Source: Burkholderiaceae bacterium (lineage in GTDB: Bacteria > Pseudomonadota > Gammaproteobacteria > Burkholderiales > Burkholderiaceae_D). From it: 64,000 nt of DNA. The notes beneath the pieces were generated by a model. The model searched no databases and was not told the origin of the DNA. It saw only the letters and a program-made list of their open reading frames with translations. Position 1 is the stretch's first letter. Each line of letters opens with the position of its first letter. Positions 38,486 to 49,625 of this stretch are shown here, in pieces. Position numbers and translations under genes: made by a program. The stretch covers positions 1 through 64,000 of the forward strand of contig JAOAUN010000035.1 in the NCBI GenBank assembly GCA_030157545.1, read 5' to 3'.

Positions 38486-38890
38486 ACCACACCCGCCGCC
38501 ATGCATCGCCATCGGTGCATCGCGGCCACTCTCGCGCGAGAAACCGGCCGCCTCAAGCCGGCGCAAATAATCTTCCCACAATGCGTCGGCACTGCTCCCC
38601 AGCCAGTACAGATAGTCCCAGGTGAAGATGCCGCTGTCATGACCGTCGGAAAAAACCGGTCGTACAGCGTAATTGCCGACCGGCTCAAGCGCAGTCAGGC
38701 CGACTTCGCGTTTGCCGGTCTGCAGGGTTTCCTGTCCTTCACCGTGGCCACGCACTTCGGCCGATGGCGAATACACACGCAGCAGTTCGAAGCTGAGCGT
38801 GAAGCTGCTGTCGTCGTCGAAAGAAATGTCGAGTGTGCGTGAAGCCTTGTGGACTTCGAGTGTGGTGGGGTGCCTGCTTGCTGTGCTCAT
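38477..38890 (-). CDS. DUF971 family protein
   Basis: 137 residues similar to the N-terminal domain of gamma-butyrobetaine hydroxylase (LRVYSPSAEVRGHG and AVRPVFSDGHDSGIFTWDYLYWLG motifs). It ends in a Gly-rich GGGCGSH. The family is often coded beside ubiE or iron-sulfur genes and its role is not settled. Here it is 23 bp downstream of the HIT gene, and its 3' end overlaps the convergent ankyrin gene by 9 bp. Confidence 0.9.
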   Translation of the reverse strand: MSTASRHPTTLEVHKASRTLDISFDDDSSFTLSFELLRVYSPSAEVRGHGEGQETLQTGKREVGLTALEPVGNYAVRPVFSDGHDSGIFTWDYLYWLGSSADALWEDYLRRLEAAGFSRESGRDAPMAMHGGGCGSH

Positions 38891-38913
38891 ACTGGATTTG
38901 TTTGGAGATTTAA

Positions 38914-39351
38914 TTACAAATAAGAAGCCAGCCGCAAGGCTAGTGCGTCACGCAAGGCCGGCAGCAAGGCACGGCGCGCCTCAATCGCATCCTGCGGTGT
39001 CACGCGCTGCGCTGTTGCCCACACCGGCGATGGAAAATGTGCATCATCGGCATAGCGCGGAATGATATGCCAGTGCAGATGCGGCACCACATTGCCGAGG
39101 CTGGCGAGATTGATTTTTTTCGGCTGCATCACATCGCGCACCACCGTCTCGACTTGCCACAGCACGTCCATCATCAGCATGCGATCGAGCTCGTTCAGAT
39201 CCGTCACTTCGACCACATGGTCCCGCCAGATCACGCGGCAAAACCCGGGGTACTGCGCATCATCCACCAGCACCACGCGAAACTGCGTGCCCTGATAGAC
39301 GACGTCGCCGCCAGGAGCATTGCACAATTCGCAATCAGTTGCGTTGCTCAT
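38914..39351 (-). CDS. HIT-family nucleotide hydrolase/transferase
   Basis: 145 residues. The histidine triad HLHWHIIPR places catalytic-site histidines at 91, 93 and 95. Two N-terminal Cys (CELC) resemble a partial zinc site. HIT proteins act on nucleotide phosphoramidates or dinucleotides, and the substrate here is unknown. It starts 2 bp after the stop of the large FAD/Fe-S gene, so it is cotranscribed with it. Confidence 0.9.
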   Translation of the reverse strand: MSNATDCELCNAPGGDVVYQGTQFRVVLVDDAQYPGFCRVIWRDHVVEVTDLNELDRMLMMDVLWQVETVVRDVMQPKKINLASLGNVVPHLHWHIIPRYADDAHFPSPVWATAQRVTPQDAIEARRALLPALRDALALRLASYL

Positions 39352-39353
39352 GC

Positions 39354-42300
39354 TTACACCAGTACCCGTTCAATGCCGCCGTTATTGGCACGTGCGACAT
39401 ATTCAGGCATCCAGTTTTCACCTAGCAGATGACGTGCTATTTCAACCACGATGTAGTCGGCATCCGTACCAGCGTCATCGTCGTAACGCTTGAGACCTTG
39501 CAAACACGATGGGCAGGAAGTCAGAATCTTGACATCACCTGTAAAGCCATCGGCGCGTAATTTATCGGCGCCCTTGAGCATTTCCTCTTCTTTGCGGAAA
39601 CGGATTTGCGTCGAGACATCAGGCCGGCTGATAGCCAGCGTGCCGGATTCGCCGCAGCAGCGATCATTCTTCTCGATCTTCTGCGCGTCGATGGTGGTAA
39701 TGAGACTGTTCACAGTCTTCAACGGGTCTTGCAGTTTCATCGGGCTATGGCAAGGGTCGTGATACATGTAACGCGTACCGCTGACACCTTCGAGTTTGAT
39801 CTCTTTTTCGAGCAGATATTCGTGGATGTCCATGATGCGGCAGCCGGGGAATATTTTGTCGAACTGATAGCCCTGCAACTGATCGTAGCAAGTGCCGCAG
39901 GAAACAATCACCGTCTTGATATCAAGATAGTTCAGCGTATTGGCCATGCGATGGAACAGCACGCGGTTGTCGGTGATGATTTTTTCAGCTTTATCAAAGT
40001 CACCCGAACCGCGCTGCGGATAACCGCAGCACAGATAGCCCGGTGGCAGCACGGTTTGTACGCCCACTTGCCACAGCATCGCTTGAGTGGCCAGACCGAC
40101 TTGCGAGAACAAGCGCTCCGAACCGCAGCCGGGGAAATAGAACACGGCTTCGGTATCGGCACTGGTCGTTTGCGGGTTGCGAATGATAGGCACGACTTTA
40201 TCGTCTTCAATATCCAGCAAGGCACGCGCGGTTTTCTTCGGCAGATTGCCCGGCATTTTCTTGTTGATGAAGTGGATCACCTGCTCGCGCACTGGCGGCT
40301 TGCCATGCGTGGACGGCGGCGCCTTGGTTTGTTTCTTCGCGAATTTTTTCAATACATCATGGCCGAGGCGCTGCAGCTTGTAGCCCCAGCCCATCATGAC
40401 TTGACGCGTCGCATTAATCGTTGCCGGATCGGTCGCATTCAGGAAGAACATGGACGCCGCAGTGCCGGGGTTGAACGATTTTTTGTTCATCTTGCGCAGC
40501 AGATTGCGCATGTTCATCGACACATCGCCAAAGTCGATATCGACCGGGCACGGCGTCAGACATTTATGGCAGACCGTGCAATGGTCGGCGACGTCTTCGA
40601 ATTCTTCCCAGTGCTTAATCGAGATACCGCGCCGCGTTTGCTCTTCATACAGGAAGGCTTCGACCAGCAAGGAAGTCGCAAGAATTTTATTCCGTGGCGA
40701 GTAGAGCAGGTTCGCACGCGGCACATGGGTGGCGCACACCGGTTTGCACTTGCCGCAGCGCAGGCAGTCTTTGACGCTATTGGCGATGGCGCCGATATCG
40801 CTCTGCTGCATGATCAGTGATTCATGTCCCATCAAACCAAAAGACGGCGTGTAGGCATTGCGCAAATCGGCGGGCAATTCCGGCGCGTCGAGCAGCTTGC
40901 CTTTGTTGAAACGGCCTTCAGGGTCGACAAGTTTTTTATAGCTGCGGAAATCCCGCATTTCCGCATCGGTCAGGTATTCGAGCTTGGTAATGCCAATGCC
41001 ATGCTCGCCGGAGATGACGCCGTCAAGCGAACGGGCCAGCGCCATGATGCGGTCAACAGCCGCATGTGCATCTTGCAGCATCTGGTAGTCATCGGAATTG
41101 ACCGGGATATTCGTGTGCACATTGCCATCGCCGGCGTGCATGTGCAGCGCGACGAATACACGGCCGCGCAGCACGCGCTTATGGATCGCCGTGCACTCCT
41201 CCAGTATCTGCTTGAAGGCTGCGCCATTGAAAATCAGGCGCATGACTGCACGCACTTCGTTTTTCCACGAGATGCGTATGGTGCGGTCTTGCAGTACGTC
41301 GAACAGCGTGGCGTGTGCCTGTTCGCCCAGCCGTGCCTCTATGACCGGCGCGAGCTTATCAAGCCCGATGTTATTGAGTTCGGCTTGCGCGTCGGCCAGG
41401 GACAGGTCGAGATTGGCTAGCAACCATGACCAGCGCGTGTGCACCGCTTGCAGCATTTGCTGCGCGTCGCTGACACGGTTTTCCAGTACCTCGGCCGGCG
41501 GTATGTCATTGCCTTCGGCATCATCGCTTTTACCCAAAGGCAAACTGCCTTTGGCGAAAAAACTGTTGAGTTCGACGACCAGCTGCAATTTATTCTTGAT
41601 CGACAGCTCGATGTTGATGCGCTCTATGCCATCGGTGTACTCACCCATGCGGTTCAATGGAATGACAACGTCTTCATTGATCTTGAATGCATTGGTATGC
41701 TTGGCAATCGCTGCCGTGCGGGCGCGATCCAGCCAGAATTTTTTGCGGGCTTCGGGGCTGACGGCGACGAAGCCTTCGCCGACCCGGGTGTTGGCAATGC
41801 GAACCACTTCCGACGCGGCGCGTGCCACCGCTTCATCATCGTCACCGACGATGTCACCAAACAGCGCCATCTTCGGCAAGACGCCTCGCTTGGATTTGGT
41901 GGCATAACCGACTGCGCGCAGATAGCGTTCGTCCAGATGCTCGAGGCCAGCGAGAATCGCGCCGCCTTTTTTGGTTTCGGCGTCGAGGTAGTCTTTAATC
42001 TCGACGATGGACGGAATCGCGTCGCGCGCCTGACCGAAAAATTCCAGGCAGACGGTACGCGTGTGCTTGGGCATCTTATGCAGAATCCAGCGCGCCGACG
42101 TGATCAGGCCGTCGCAGCCTTCTTTCTGTATGCCGGGCAGACCCGACAGGAATTTATCCGTGACGTCCTTGCCCAGGCCTTCCTTGCGGAATTTGCGACC
42201 TTCGATTTCGAGCAATTCAGTTTTGAACGGCGCGTTGGTCTTGCCCTTCTCGGCCGGATGCGTCCAGACGAGCTGGAAACGCGCCAGCGGCGTGTCATGG

Positions 42301-43355
42301 ATTTTGCTCAGGTTGTGATCGAGTCGCGTGACTTCGAGCCAGTCGCCGTTCGGATCGACCATGCGCCAGCTGGCGAGATTATCGAGCGCCGTACCCCACA
42401 ACACCGCTTTTTTGCCGCCGGCATTCATCGCGATATTGCCGCCTATGCAGGATGCCTCGGCCGAGGTCGGATCCACTGCAAAAACAAAACCTGCTTTTTC
42501 AGCGGCATCCGACACACGCTTGGTGACAACACCGGCGCCGGAATAAATGGTCGCGTATTCGCGTGACAGGCCGGGCAGCACCTGCATCTCGACAGCGCCC
42601 AGCGCTTCGAGTTTTTCGGTGTTAATCACAGCTGAGAGCGGCGTCAATGGCACCGCGCCGCCGGTGTAACCGGTGCCGCCTCCGCGTGGAATGATGGTCA
42701 GGCCAAGCTCGATGCAGCCTTTGACGAGACCGGCCATTTCATCTTCTGAGTCGGGCGTCAGCACCACGAATGGATATTCGACGCGCCAGTCGGTCGCATC
42801 AGTCACATGCGAGACACGCGAGAGGCCATCGAACTTGATGTTGTCATGTGCAGTAAAGCGCCCCAGTACTTTGCCGCTGCGGCGGCGCAGGTCATACATC
42901 TGACGAAATTCCTGCGCAAAGTCTTCAACCGCTTTGCGTGCCGCTTGCAGCAGCGCTTCCACACTGGCACTGCGCTTGAGCGCTTCCGGATCGCCCTTGT
43001 CTTCTGCATCGGTGGAATGACGGCGCTTGTCGACTTCGCCCAGACGATGGTGCAGGGCTTCAATCAGCGCTTGCCGGCGCTTTGGATTGTCGAGCATGTC
43101 GTCTTGCAGGTAAGGATTGCGGCGCACGACCCAGATGTCACCCAGGACTTCATACAGCATGCGGGCGGAACGGCCGGTCTGGCGAGCGCTGCGCAAAGTC
43201 GACAACAGCCGCCACGCTTCTTCACCGAGCAGGCGAATGACGATCTCGCGGTCGGAGAAGGACGTGTAGTTATAAGGGATCTCGCGCAAGCGGGACGGCT
43301 GCGTGCCGTCAGGTGCGTCGGAGAGAAGAGCGTGCAGGTGCGCAGGAGCGTTCAT
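39354..43355 (-). CDS. Fused FAD-linked oxidase / iron-sulfur oxidoreductase with N-terminal DUF3683
   Basis: 1333-residue cytoplasmic flavoprotein joining what are separate subunits in glycolate oxidase (GlcD plus GlcF). The order is: DUF3683-like segment at about 20-90 ([20 protein letters not shown]), an FAD-binding PCMH domain around 190-380 ([16 protein letters not shown]), and the FAD-oxidase C-terminal domain to about 850 ([17 protein letters not shown]). Two 4Fe-4S motifs follow ([11 protein letters not shown] and [14 protein letters not shown]), then two CCG domains ([23 protein letters not shown]). It probably oxidises a 2-hydroxy acid such as D-lactate or glycolate and passes electrons to the quinone pool. 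The substrate is an inference. The fused form is typical for Burkholderiales. Confidence 0.92.
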   Translation of the reverse strand: MNAPAHLHALLSDAPDGTQPSRLREIPYNYTSFSDREIVIRLLGEEAWRLLSTLRSARQTGRSARMLYEVLGDIWVVRRNPYLQDDMLDNPKRRQALIEALHHRLGEVDKRRHSTDAEDKGDPEALKRSASVEALLQAARKAVEDFAQEFRQMYDLRRRSGKVLGRFTAHDNIKFDGLSRVSHVTDATDWRVEYPFVVLTPDSEDEMAGLVKGCIELGLTIIPRGGGTGYTGGAVPLTPLSAVINTEKLEALGAVEMQVLPGLSREYATIYSGAGVVTKRVSDAAEKAGFVFAVDPTSAEASCIGGNIAMNAGGKKAVLWGTALDNLASWRMVDPNGDWLEVTRLDHNLSKIHDTPLARFQLVWTHPAEKGKTNAPFKTELLEIEGRKFRKEGLGKDVTDKFLSGLPGIQKEGCDGLITSARWILHKMPKHTRTVCLEFFGQARDAIPSIVEIKDYLDAETKKGGAILAGLEHLDERYLRAVGYATKSKRGVLPKMALFGDIVGDDDEAVARAASEVVRIANTRVGEGFVAVSPEARKKFWLDRARTAAIAKHTNAFKINEDVVIPLNRMGEYTDGIERINIELSIKNKLQLVVELNSFFAKGSLPLGKSDDAEGNDIPPAEVLENRVSDAQQMLQAVHTRWSWLLANLDLSLADAQAELNNIGLDKLAPVIEARLGEQAHATLFDVLQDRTIRISWKNEVRAVMRLIFNGAAFKQILEECTAIHKRVLRGRVFVALHMHAGDGNVHTNIPVNSDDYQMLQDAHAAVDRIMALARSLDGVISGEHGIGITKLEYLTDAEMRDFRSYKKLVDPEGRFNKGKLLDAPELPADLRNAYTPSFGLMGHESLIMQQSDIGAIANSVKDCLRCGKCKPVCATHVPRANLLYSPRNKILATSLLVEAFLYEEQTRRGISIKHWEEFEDVADHCTVCHKCLTPCPVDIDFGDVSMNMRNLLRKMNKKSFNPGTAASMFFLNATDPATINATRQVMMGWGYKLQRLGHDVLKKFAKKQTKAPPSTHGKPPVREQVIHFINKKMPGNLPKKTARALLDIEDDKVVPIIRNPQTTSADTEAVFYFPGCGSERLFSQVGLATQAMLWQVGVQTVLPPGYLCCGYPQRGSGDFDKAEKIITDNRVLFHRMANTLNYLDIKTVIVSCGTCYDQLQGYQFDKIFPGCRIMDIHEYLLEKEIKLEGVSGTRYMYHDPCHSPMKLQDPLKTVNSLITTIDAQKIEKNDRCCGESGTLAISRPDVSTQIRFRKEEEMLKGADKLRADGFTGDVKILTSCPSCLQGLKRYDDDAGTDADYIVVEIARHLLGENWMPEYVARANNGGIERVLV

Positions 43356-43467
43356 CTGTTTGTGTGTGGTACTTTGGTAGTGCTGACACTAAAGAGCCAT
43401 TTTAGCTTATTGCGCCGCAACAGGCTGGCTGCAAAACTGAGGATTAAACTGCGTGTCAAACTGAGCT

Positions 43468-43956
43468 TCAGACCCAGTTCAGCAACTGGTGCCAGAAACC
43501 GTTTGGTATCTTCAATAACAGCGCCGTAACCGTCAAATAGCGCAACAGTTTTCCTATTGCCATATAAACCGCGCAAGGCCAGAAATCCATTTTCAGCCAG
43601 CCAGCCAGCGAACACAACGGATCACCAACGATGGGCAACCATGCCAGTAGCAGGGTCTTGGGACCAAAACGTTGCAGCCAGCCAAACCAGCGGGTTTCAC
43701 GCTCTGCTGCCATCCATTGTTTTGCACCATACCCCATTGCATAGCTAATTGCGCCACCGACGGTATTGCCGGCGGTGGCCACCAGAACCGCCGGCCAAAA
43801 TAGCGCCGGATTGAGTTTGACAATGGCGAAAACGGCCGGCTCCGAGCCCATAGGCAGCAGCGTCGCGGATAACAGACTGATGACGAATAGTGAAGACAGC
43901 CCAACGGTCGGCAGTGAGAGCGCAGCGAGCAGGGACGTAAAAATGGTGGTCAGCAT
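43468..43956 (-). CDS. YqaA-like small membrane protein (DedA/SNARE-associated type)
   Basis: 162 residues with about four hydrophobic segments and the family's GNTVGGAISYAMGYGAKQW and RFGPKTLLLAWLPIVGDPLCSLAGWL motifs. The DedA superfamily includes polyprenyl-phosphate or phospholipid flippases, but YqaA function is unknown. The ATG at 43956 has CAGGG 5 nt upstream; the frame extends to 43983, which would leave only 14 bp to the divergent ilvA. Confidence 0.85.
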   Translation of the reverse strand: MLTTIFTSLLAALSLPTVGLSSLFVISLLSATLLPMGSEPAVFAIVKLNPALFWPAVLVATAGNTVGGAISYAMGYGAKQWMAAERETRWFGWLQRFGPKTLLLAWLPIVGDPLCSLAGWLKMDFWPCAVYMAIGKLLRYLTVTALLLKIPNGFWHQLLNWV

Positions 43957-43983
43957 GAAGGCCCTGCGTAAAAGTACGTCCAT

Positions 43984-43989
43984 TATAAT
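43984..43989 (+). promoter_or_regulatory. -10 element of ilvA
   Basis: TATAAT, perfect consensus, only 8 nt before the ilvA start codon; no good -35 is seen at 16-18 bp. If used, transcription would start at or within a base or two of the ATG, giving a leaderless mRNA. No Shine-Dalgarno site precedes ilvA, which fits. Confidence 0.5.
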
Positions 43990-43997
43990 GATGGCCT

Positions 43998-45521
43998 ATG
44001 AGCACCGACTATCTGAAAAAAATCCTGACTTCGCGCGTCTATGACGTTGCCATCGAAACCCCGCTGGAACTGGCGCCGACCTTGTCGGCGCGCATCGGTA
44101 ACGCGATTTATTTCAAGCGCGAAGATATGCAAAGCGTATTCAGCTTTAAGCTCCGTGGCGCTTATAACAAGATGGCGCATTTGACGCCAGCGCAGCTCAA
44201 GCGTGGTGTGATCTGCGCGTCAGCGGGCAATCATGCGCAAGGGGTTGCGCTCTCTGCCAGCCGACTCGGGTGCCGCGCCGTGATCGTGATGCCAACTACG
44301 ACACCGGCAGTAAAAATTGATGCGGTCAAGGCGCGCGGCGGTGACGTGGTGCTGTTTGGCGATTCGTATTCCGACGCTTATCAGCATGCACTGAAGCTGG
44401 AAAAAAAGCTCAAGCTGTCGTTTGTGCATCCGTTTGATGACCCTGACGTGATTGCCGGCCAAGGCACGATCGCAATGGAAATCCTGCGCCAGCATGCCGG
44501 CCCTATTGATGCCGTATTTGTCGCCATCGGCGGCGGCGGCTTGATCGCCGGTGTGGCGGCTTACATCAAGGCAGTGCGGCCCGAGATTAAAGTCATTGGT
44601 GTACAGACGACTGATTCGGATGCGATGGCGCGCTCGATCAAGGCTGGCAAGCGCGTGACGCTGAATGATGTTGGCCTGTTTTCAGACGGCACCGCGGTCA
44701 AACAGGTGGGCGTAGAGACTTTCCGACTCGCGCAGCAGTATGTCGATGAAATCATTCTGGTTGATACCGATGCAGTGTGCGCGGCGATCAAGGATGTGTT
44801 TACCGATACGCGCAGTATTCTGGAGCCGGCCGGCGCGCTGGCGGTGGCCGGTGCAAAAGCGTATGTCGAGCGTGAGGCCGGCAGCAAGAAGCCCTTGAAA
44901 AACCAGACGCTGGTAGCGATTGCCTGCGGCGCAAACATGAACTTCGACCGGCTGCGTTTCGTTGCCGAGCGCGCCGAAGTCGGTGAGGCGCATGAAGCCG
45001 TATTTGCGGTGACGATTCCGGAAGAGCGCGGTAGCTTCAAGCGTTTTTGCCAGACGGTCGGCGCGCGCGCGGTGACGGAATTTAATTACCGTATCAGCGA
45101 TCAAAAAGAGGCGCATGTATTCGTCGGTCTGCAGGTGGCCAACCGCGAAGAGCCGGGCAAGATCAGCAAGCATTTTCAGAAGCAGGGCTTCAAGACCATT
45201 GACCTGACGCAGGACGAATTGGCCAAGCTGCATATTCGTCATCTGGTCGGCGGCAAAAGCGCGATGGCGCAAGACGAATTGCTATATCGCTTCGAATTTC
45301 CGGAACGTCCGGGTGCCTTGATGCGTTTTCTGGATAGCCTTGCGCCGAACTGGAATATCAGCCTGTTCCACTATCGTAGCCAGGGCGGCGATGTAGGGCG
45401 CGTGCTGGTCGGTCTGCAAGTGCCGCGCAGGGAGATGAAGGTGTTCCGCGATTTTCTGGCGACCCTCGGTTACCGGCACTGGGATGAAAGCGCAAACCCT
45501 GCGTATAAATTATTTTTGTAA
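43998..45521 (+). CDS. ilvA: Threonine ammonia-lyase, biosynthetic (two ACT-like domains)
   Basis: PLP enzyme converting threonine to 2-oxobutanoate, first step to isoleucine. 507 residues. The PLP lysine is K51 ([13 protein letters not shown]), and the glycine loop is [10 protein letters not shown]. Two C-terminal ACT-like regulatory domains begin near 335 ([24 protein letters not shown]) and 430 ([16 protein letters not shown]). This is the isoleucine-inhibited biosynthetic form. Its TAA overlaps the queF start (TAATG). Confidence 0.96.
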   Translation: MSTDYLKKILTSRVYDVAIETPLELAPTLSARIGNAIYFKREDMQSVFSFKLRGAYNKMAHLTPAQLKRGVICASAGNHAQGVALSASRLGCRAVIVMPTTTPAVKIDAVKARGGDVVLFGDSYSDAYQHALKLEKKLKLSFVHPFDDPDVIAGQGTIAMEILRQHAGPIDAVFVAIGGGGLIAGVAAYIKAVRPEIKVIGVQTTDSDAMARSIKAGKRVTLNDVGLFSDGTAVKQVGVETFRLAQQYVDEIILVDTDAVCAAIKDVFTDTRSILEPAGALAVAGAKAYVEREAGSKKPLKNQTLVAIACGANMNFDRLRFVAERAEVGEAHEAVFAVTIPEERGSFKRFCQTVGARAVTEFNYRISDQKEAHVFVGLQVANREEPGKISKHFQKQGFKTIDLTQDELAKLHIRHLVGGKSAMAQDELLYRFEFPERPGALMRFLDSLAPNWNISLFHYRSQGGDVGRVLVGLQVPRREMKVFRDFLATLGYRHWDESANPAYKLFL

Positions 45522-46363
45522 TGATGAATACACCTAATACGCCGTCGGATTCGCCGCTCGGCAAGGCTGCCGCCTACCAGACACACTACGATCCTTCACT
45601 GCTGTATCCGATGCCGCGCGCCCCCAAACGCGCCGAACTCAATCTCAGTGGCAGCCTGCCGTTTTTCGGCATGGACGTATGGAATGCTTATGAAGTGTCG
45701 TGGCTTAACCTGCGCGGCAAGCCACAAGTGGCGATCGCGACCTGGCAGGTGCCGGCCGACTCGCCAAATATTATCGAGTCCAAGTCACTCAAACTGTATT
45801 TCAATGCTTTGAATCAAAGCCGGCTGGCAGGGCCTGACGCGCTGCTGGATCTGTTGCGCGCCGACTTGTCGGCAGGTTTTGGCGTGCCGGTACAGATCCA
45901 GATCACAGGCAGCGACAGCTTTCAGCAGCTAAAAATGGGCGAGTTTGATGGCTTGCTGCTCGACCGTCTTGATATCGAAGTCGAACGCTATGTGCCGGAT
46001 CCATCGCTATTGAAAGCTGATCACGACGCTGCGCCAGTGGAGGAAAAGCTGGTCTCGCACTTGCTCAAGTCAAATTGCCTCGTCACGGGGCAGCCGGACT
46101 GGGGCAGCGTGCAAATCCATTATGTGGGATCTGCGATTGATCAGGAAGGTCTGTTGAAATACCTGATCGGATTTCGCGAGCACAACGAATTTCACGAGCA
46201 ATGCGTCGAGCGTATTTTCATGGACATATTGCGCCAGTGCCGACCGCAAAAGCTGATGGTGGCAGCGCGCTATACGCGCCGCGGCGGGATTGACATCAAC
46301 CCGTGGCGCAGCAATTTCTCCCTCGCCAAGATGCCGTCGAATGCGCGCAACGCCAGACAGTAA
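45521..46363 (+). CDS. queF: NADPH-dependent 7-cyano-7-deazaguanine reductase
   Basis: Reduces preQ0 to preQ1 in queuosine synthesis. 280 residues, the long two-lobed E. coli type. The [14 protein letters not shown] motif (NADPH/substrate) is at about 86-99, the catalytic Cys186 in [16 protein letters not shown] with Asp193, and the [16 protein letters not shown] signature follows. It overlaps ilvA by one base. Downstream come about 200 bp without a gene before ptsN. Confidence 0.95.
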   Translation: MMNTPNTPSDSPLGKAAAYQTHYDPSLLYPMPRAPKRAELNLSGSLPFFGMDVWNAYEVSWLNLRGKPQVAIATWQVPADSPNIIESKSLKLYFNALNQSRLAGPDALLDLLRADLSAGFGVPVQIQITGSDSFQQLKMGEFDGLLLDRLDIEVERYVPDPSLLKADHDAAPVEEKLVSHLLKSNCLVTGQPDWGSVQIHYVGSAIDQEGLLKYLIGFREHNEFHEQCVERIFMDILRQCRPQKLMVAARYTRRGGIDINPWRSNFSLAKMPSNARNARQ

Positions 46364-46553
46364 GAAGCATCAAAAGGAAAGACGATACGGATTGCCATCT
46401 TGCCCAAGCAGGTATAAATTTAGCCTCTAGGCAATTGATGTACGAAGTTGTACGGATGCCGATCGCAGCGAATGAGCAAAATTACAAAATGTCGTTGTCA
46501 CTACACAGTTATGACAGTCGCGATAATCAAAAGCCTCAGATTTGAAATGCGCC

Positions 46554-46559
46554 TATAAT
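46554..46559 (+). promoter_or_regulatory. Candidate -10 element of ptsN
   Basis: TATAAT, perfect consensus, 31 bp upstream of the ptsN ATG. No convincing -35 is at the normal distance. The gap 46364-46553 shows no other feature and no remnant of hpf, which often precedes ptsN. Confidence 0.45.
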
Positions 46560-46590
46560 TCGTTCGAATGACAATTTTGTGCGACGCACC

Positions 46591-47064
46591 ATGACACAGT
46601 TCAGCCAAATTCTGCCTTTAAAAAATGTAGTCCTCGATCTGGAATGCTCCAGTAAAAAACGCGCTTTTGAACAAGCGGGTTTGATATTCGAGAATAACTG
46701 CGGCATCGCCCGCTCTACCGTTTCGGACAATCTGTTCGCGCGTGAACGACTCGGGTCCACCGGACTCGGCCACGGCGTGGCTATTCCGCACGGCCGCATT
46801 CGCGGGCTGAAGTCCCCACTGGCCGCTTTTGTTCGACTCAACGATGCGATTCCTTTCGAATCGCCAGATGGCGAACCGGTCAAATTACTGATCTTTTTGC
46901 TCATTCCCGACAGCGTCACGCAACAACATTTGGAAATTCTGTCGGAAATCGCTGAAATGTTTTCCGATAAAGCCTTCCGCCTCAGCTTAGCTGAAGACAG
47001 TACCGCCGATGCCGTTCATACCCGCATTACCGGTTGGCATTCGGCTTTGCGCGACGTCGCTTAA
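46591..47064 (+). CDS. ptsN: PtsN, nitrogen-PTS EIIA protein
   Basis: 157-residue EIIA(Ntr) of the regulatory phosphotransferase chain. The phosphorylated His67 lies in [11 protein letters not shown]. It senses nitrogen and potassium status by its phosphorylation state. The frame is open from a GTG at 46579, but the ATG at 46591 matches the family start. It is followed after 5 bp by hprK and then rapZ, a grouping that ties it to HPr phosphorylation control in betaproteobacteria. Confidence 0.94.
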   Translation: MTQFSQILPLKNVVLDLECSSKKRAFEQAGLIFENNCGIARSTVSDNLFARERLGSTGLGHGVAIPHGRIRGLKSPLAAFVRLNDAIPFESPDGEPVKLLIFLLIPDSVTQQHLEILSEIAEMFSDKAFRLSLAEDSTADAVHTRITGWHSALRDVA

Positions 47065-47069
47065 ATACT

Positions 47070-48008
47070 ATGCCTCTGGTCACTCCGCTGACAATTCAGC
47101 AGTTGCATGATGACAATCGTTTAGCCTTGCAACTGGGCTGGCAGGCAGGACTGACTGGCGGGGAACGGCTGATTTTTGGCGATGCGGCCTCTGCCGCCGA
47201 TCAAGTCGGCCACCTGAATCTGATACATCCTGGCCGAATACAAGTGTTCGGTCCGCAGGAGATGGAATACCTGCTGCGCATTTCCGAAAACAGCCGCGCC
47301 ACGCAGACCCGCGAACTGGTCGCTGGCGAGCCGCCTGCATTCATCATTGCGCAGTCACTGGCGGCACCGCCGTACATCACGCAACTCTGCAACGAAAAAA
47401 ATATACCGCTGCTGTCAACGCCGCTGCCGGCGGCGCAGGTCATTGATTACCTGCGCGTTTATCTCTCCAAAAAACTGGCGCTGCGTATCACCATGCATGG
47501 CGTGTTCATGGATGTGCTCGGCGTGGGCGTGTTGATTACCGGCGAATCCGGTCTGGGCAAGAGCGAGCTCGGGCTTGAACTGATCTCGCGCGATCACGGT
47601 CTGGTGGCGGATGATGCGGTCGAGTTTTCGCGCATTGCACCGCATATGGTCGAAGGCCGTTGCCCGCCGCTGCTGCAAAATCTGCTTGAAGTGCGCGGAC
47701 TCGGTCTGCTCGACATCAAAACTATTTTTGGCGAGACGGCAGTCAGGCGCAAGATGCGTCTCAAGCTCATCGTCCATCTGGTGCGTCGTCGCACACTTGA
47801 AGAAAATTACGAACGCCTGCCTCTGCATCAGCATACGCAGGACGTGCTGGGCCTGCCTATTCGCAAAGTTGTCATACCCGTCGAGGCCGGTCGAAATCTG
47901 GCTGTGTTGCTGGAAGCTGCGGTGCGCAATACGATTCTGCAGATGCGCGGCATTGATACGCTGGCCGATTTCATGGAGCGCCAGCAGCAGGCAATGGACG
48001 ACAACTAG
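47070..48008 (+). CDS. hprK: HPr kinase/phosphorylase
   Basis: Phosphorylates and dephosphorylates HPr on serine. 312 residues. The P-loop GESGLGKS is at 158-165, the metal-binding and signature region is [12 protein letters not shown], and the C-terminal [23 protein letters not shown] is the HprK signature region. The longer frame begins at a TTG inside ptsN; the ATG at 47070 fits the family. In proteobacteria it works with the PTS-Ntr rather than with sugar uptake. Confidence 0.95.
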   Translation: MPLVTPLTIQQLHDDNRLALQLGWQAGLTGGERLIFGDAASAADQVGHLNLIHPGRIQVFGPQEMEYLLRISENSRATQTRELVAGEPPAFIIAQSLAAPPYITQLCNEKNIPLLSTPLPAAQVIDYLRVYLSKKLALRITMHGVFMDVLGVGVLITGESGLGKSELGLELISRDHGLVADDAVEFSRIAPHMVEGRCPPLLQNLLEVRGLGLLDIKTIFGETAVRRKMRLKLIVHLVRRRTLEENYERLPLHQHTQDVLGLPIRKVVIPVEAGRNLAVLLEAAVRNTILQMRGIDTLADFMERQQQAMDDN

Positions 48009-48062
48009 CTAGCGCAAGCTCATGGCTACACCGTCTGCGGTGTTTCCGTTATCATTTGTCCC

Positions 48063-48926
48063 ATGCGCATCATTCTCATCACCGGAATATCTGGCTCGGG
48101 CAAATCAGTAGGCTTGAATGCCCTCGAAGACGCTGGCTATTTTTGCGTCGACAATCTACCGCCGTCCCTGCTGCGCGCACTGGTTGCTACCCGCATCGAA
48201 GAAGGCGCCGAGAACCTTGCAGTCGCTGTCGATGCGCGCAGCGCGTCATCGCTCGCAGAACTGCCTGCCGACATCAACTGGCTCAAAGACCAGGGCCACA
48301 ACGTCAAGGTTGTCTTTCTGACGGCGAAAACAGAATCATTGATCAACCGCTTTTCAGAAACGCGCCGCAGTCATCCGCTCTCGCATCGCTTCGCATCTGG
48401 CCTTAAAAAAGGCGAACTCCCCACGCTGACCGAGTGCCTGCGGCAGGAGCGTGACATGCTCTCCGCCGTTGAGGGCTTGGGCCACATGATCGACACCTCG
48501 GGTTTGTCGGCAAATCAGCTGCGCACATGGATCAAGGAACTGGTCGAGTCCGAAAGTACGCCACTGACCTTGTTGTTCGAGTCTTTCGCTTTCAAGTTTG
48601 GCGTACCGCTTGATGCCGACCTGGTCTTTGACGTGCGCGTGGTGCCGAATCCGTTTTATGACAAAAGCTTGCGGCCCTTAACGGGGCGCGACCAGCCGGT
48701 AGCAGCCTTTCTTGACGCGCAGCCGGATGCCGTTGATTTGCTCGCTGACATTCGCCAGTTCGTTGAGAAATGGCTGCCCTCATTTAAAAAAGATAACCGC
48801 AGTTACCTGACCGTCGCCATCGGCTGCACCGGTGGCCAGCACCGCTCGGTTTTCATGGTCGAACGGCTGGCCGCACATTTCCAGAACAAAGCCCGGATAC
48901 TGGTCCGGCATCGTGAACTTGACTGA
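48063..48926 (+). CDS. rapZ: RapZ, RNase adapter / nucleotide-binding protein
   Basis: 287 residues. The Walker A motif is GISGSGKS at 8-15, and the C-terminal RNA-binding domain contains FEKWLPSFKKDNRSYLTVAIGCTGGQHRSV-type conservation, cut short here as AIGCTGGQHRSVF. RapZ controls glucosamine-6-phosphate synthase mRNA decay through small RNAs in enterobacteria; its targets in this group are not known. It follows hprK after 54 bp. Confidence 0.95.
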   Translation: MRIILITGISGSGKSVGLNALEDAGYFCVDNLPPSLLRALVATRIEEGAENLAVAVDARSASSLAELPADINWLKDQGHNVKVVFLTAKTESLINRFSETRRSHPLSHRFASGLKKGELPTLTECLRQERDMLSAVEGLGHMIDTSGLSANQLRTWIKELVESESTPLTLLFESFAFKFGVPLDADLVFDVRVVPNPFYDKSLRPLTGRDQPVAAFLDAQPDAVDLLADIRQFVEKWLPSFKKDNRSYLTVAIGCTGGQHRSVFMVERLAAHFQNKARILVRHRELD

Positions 48927-48933
48927 AACGCGC

Positions 48934-49560
48934 ATGACAGAAACTGACTTCTGGGTTGCGCTATTCCCGCTCAACACCATACTTTTTCCTGATGGCGTCC
49001 TGCCCCTGCGCGTCTTCGAAACGCGCTATGTCGACATGGTGCGCGACTGCATGAAATCCGGTGCGCCGTTCGGCGTCATCGGCATCAAATCTGGTCAGGA
49101 AACGGGGGCTGCGGCCGAGCCATTCACGGTCGGCACACTGGCCAGCATTACCGAATGGGATATGCCTGAATTTGGCGTACTACTGATTCAAACGCGGGGC
49201 GGCCAGCGCTTTCGCATAGAAGAAACCCGCCTGCTGCCCAACCAGTTACTCGAAGCGCGCGTTACATTGATGAATGCAGATGAGCCCGTCGATGGCGGAA
49301 CCGCCTTGCCAGTCTGCGCGAAGGTTTTGCGAGTAGTGATGGATGACTTGCTCGAACGCTCACGCGCGGAACGGGGAGCGGAGTTCATCAATCCGTTTGC
49401 AGAACCATTCAGGCTGGATGATGCTGCCTGGGTCGCCAATCGCTGGTGCGAAATGCTCCCGATCGAGCTCGAAGAAAAACAGCGTCTGCTGGAAATGACG
49501 GATGCGGCTGCAAGGCTGCAGTGTGTGCAGGACTATCTGGAAGAGAATGGGGTGTTGTGA
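48934..49560 (+). CDS. LON substrate-binding domain protein
   Basis: 208 residues consisting of the N-terminal LON domain only (FPLNTILFPDGVLPLRVFETRYVDMVRDC), with no AAA or protease part. Stand-alone LON-domain proteins are common in betaproteobacteria and their role is unknown. The longer frame starts inside rapZ; the ATG at 48934 begins the domain and lies 7 bp after the rapZ stop. Confidence 0.88.
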   Translation: MTETDFWVALFPLNTILFPDGVLPLRVFETRYVDMVRDCMKSGAPFGVIGIKSGQETGAAAEPFTVGTLASITEWDMPEFGVLLIQTRGGQRFRIEETRLLPNQLLEARVTLMNADEPVDGGTALPVCAKVLRVVMDDLLERSRAERGAEFINPFAEPFRLDDAAWVANRWCEMLPIELEEKQRLLEMTDAAARLQCVQDYLEENGVL

Positions 49561-49625
49561 TCAGTGGTTTATTTGCACAAGCGAAGACTCCAGATCCCAG
49601 CTTCTTTCATAAGCGGCACTCCGAC

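Noticed and set aside
41439..42566. 375-codon plus-strand frame opposite the fused FAD/Fe-S gene
   Set aside because: Antisense shadow without motifs.
46303..46545. 80-codon frame spanning the queF end and the gap before ptsN
   Set aside because: Overlaps queF for its first 20 codons, shows no protein-like features, and does not resemble hpf.
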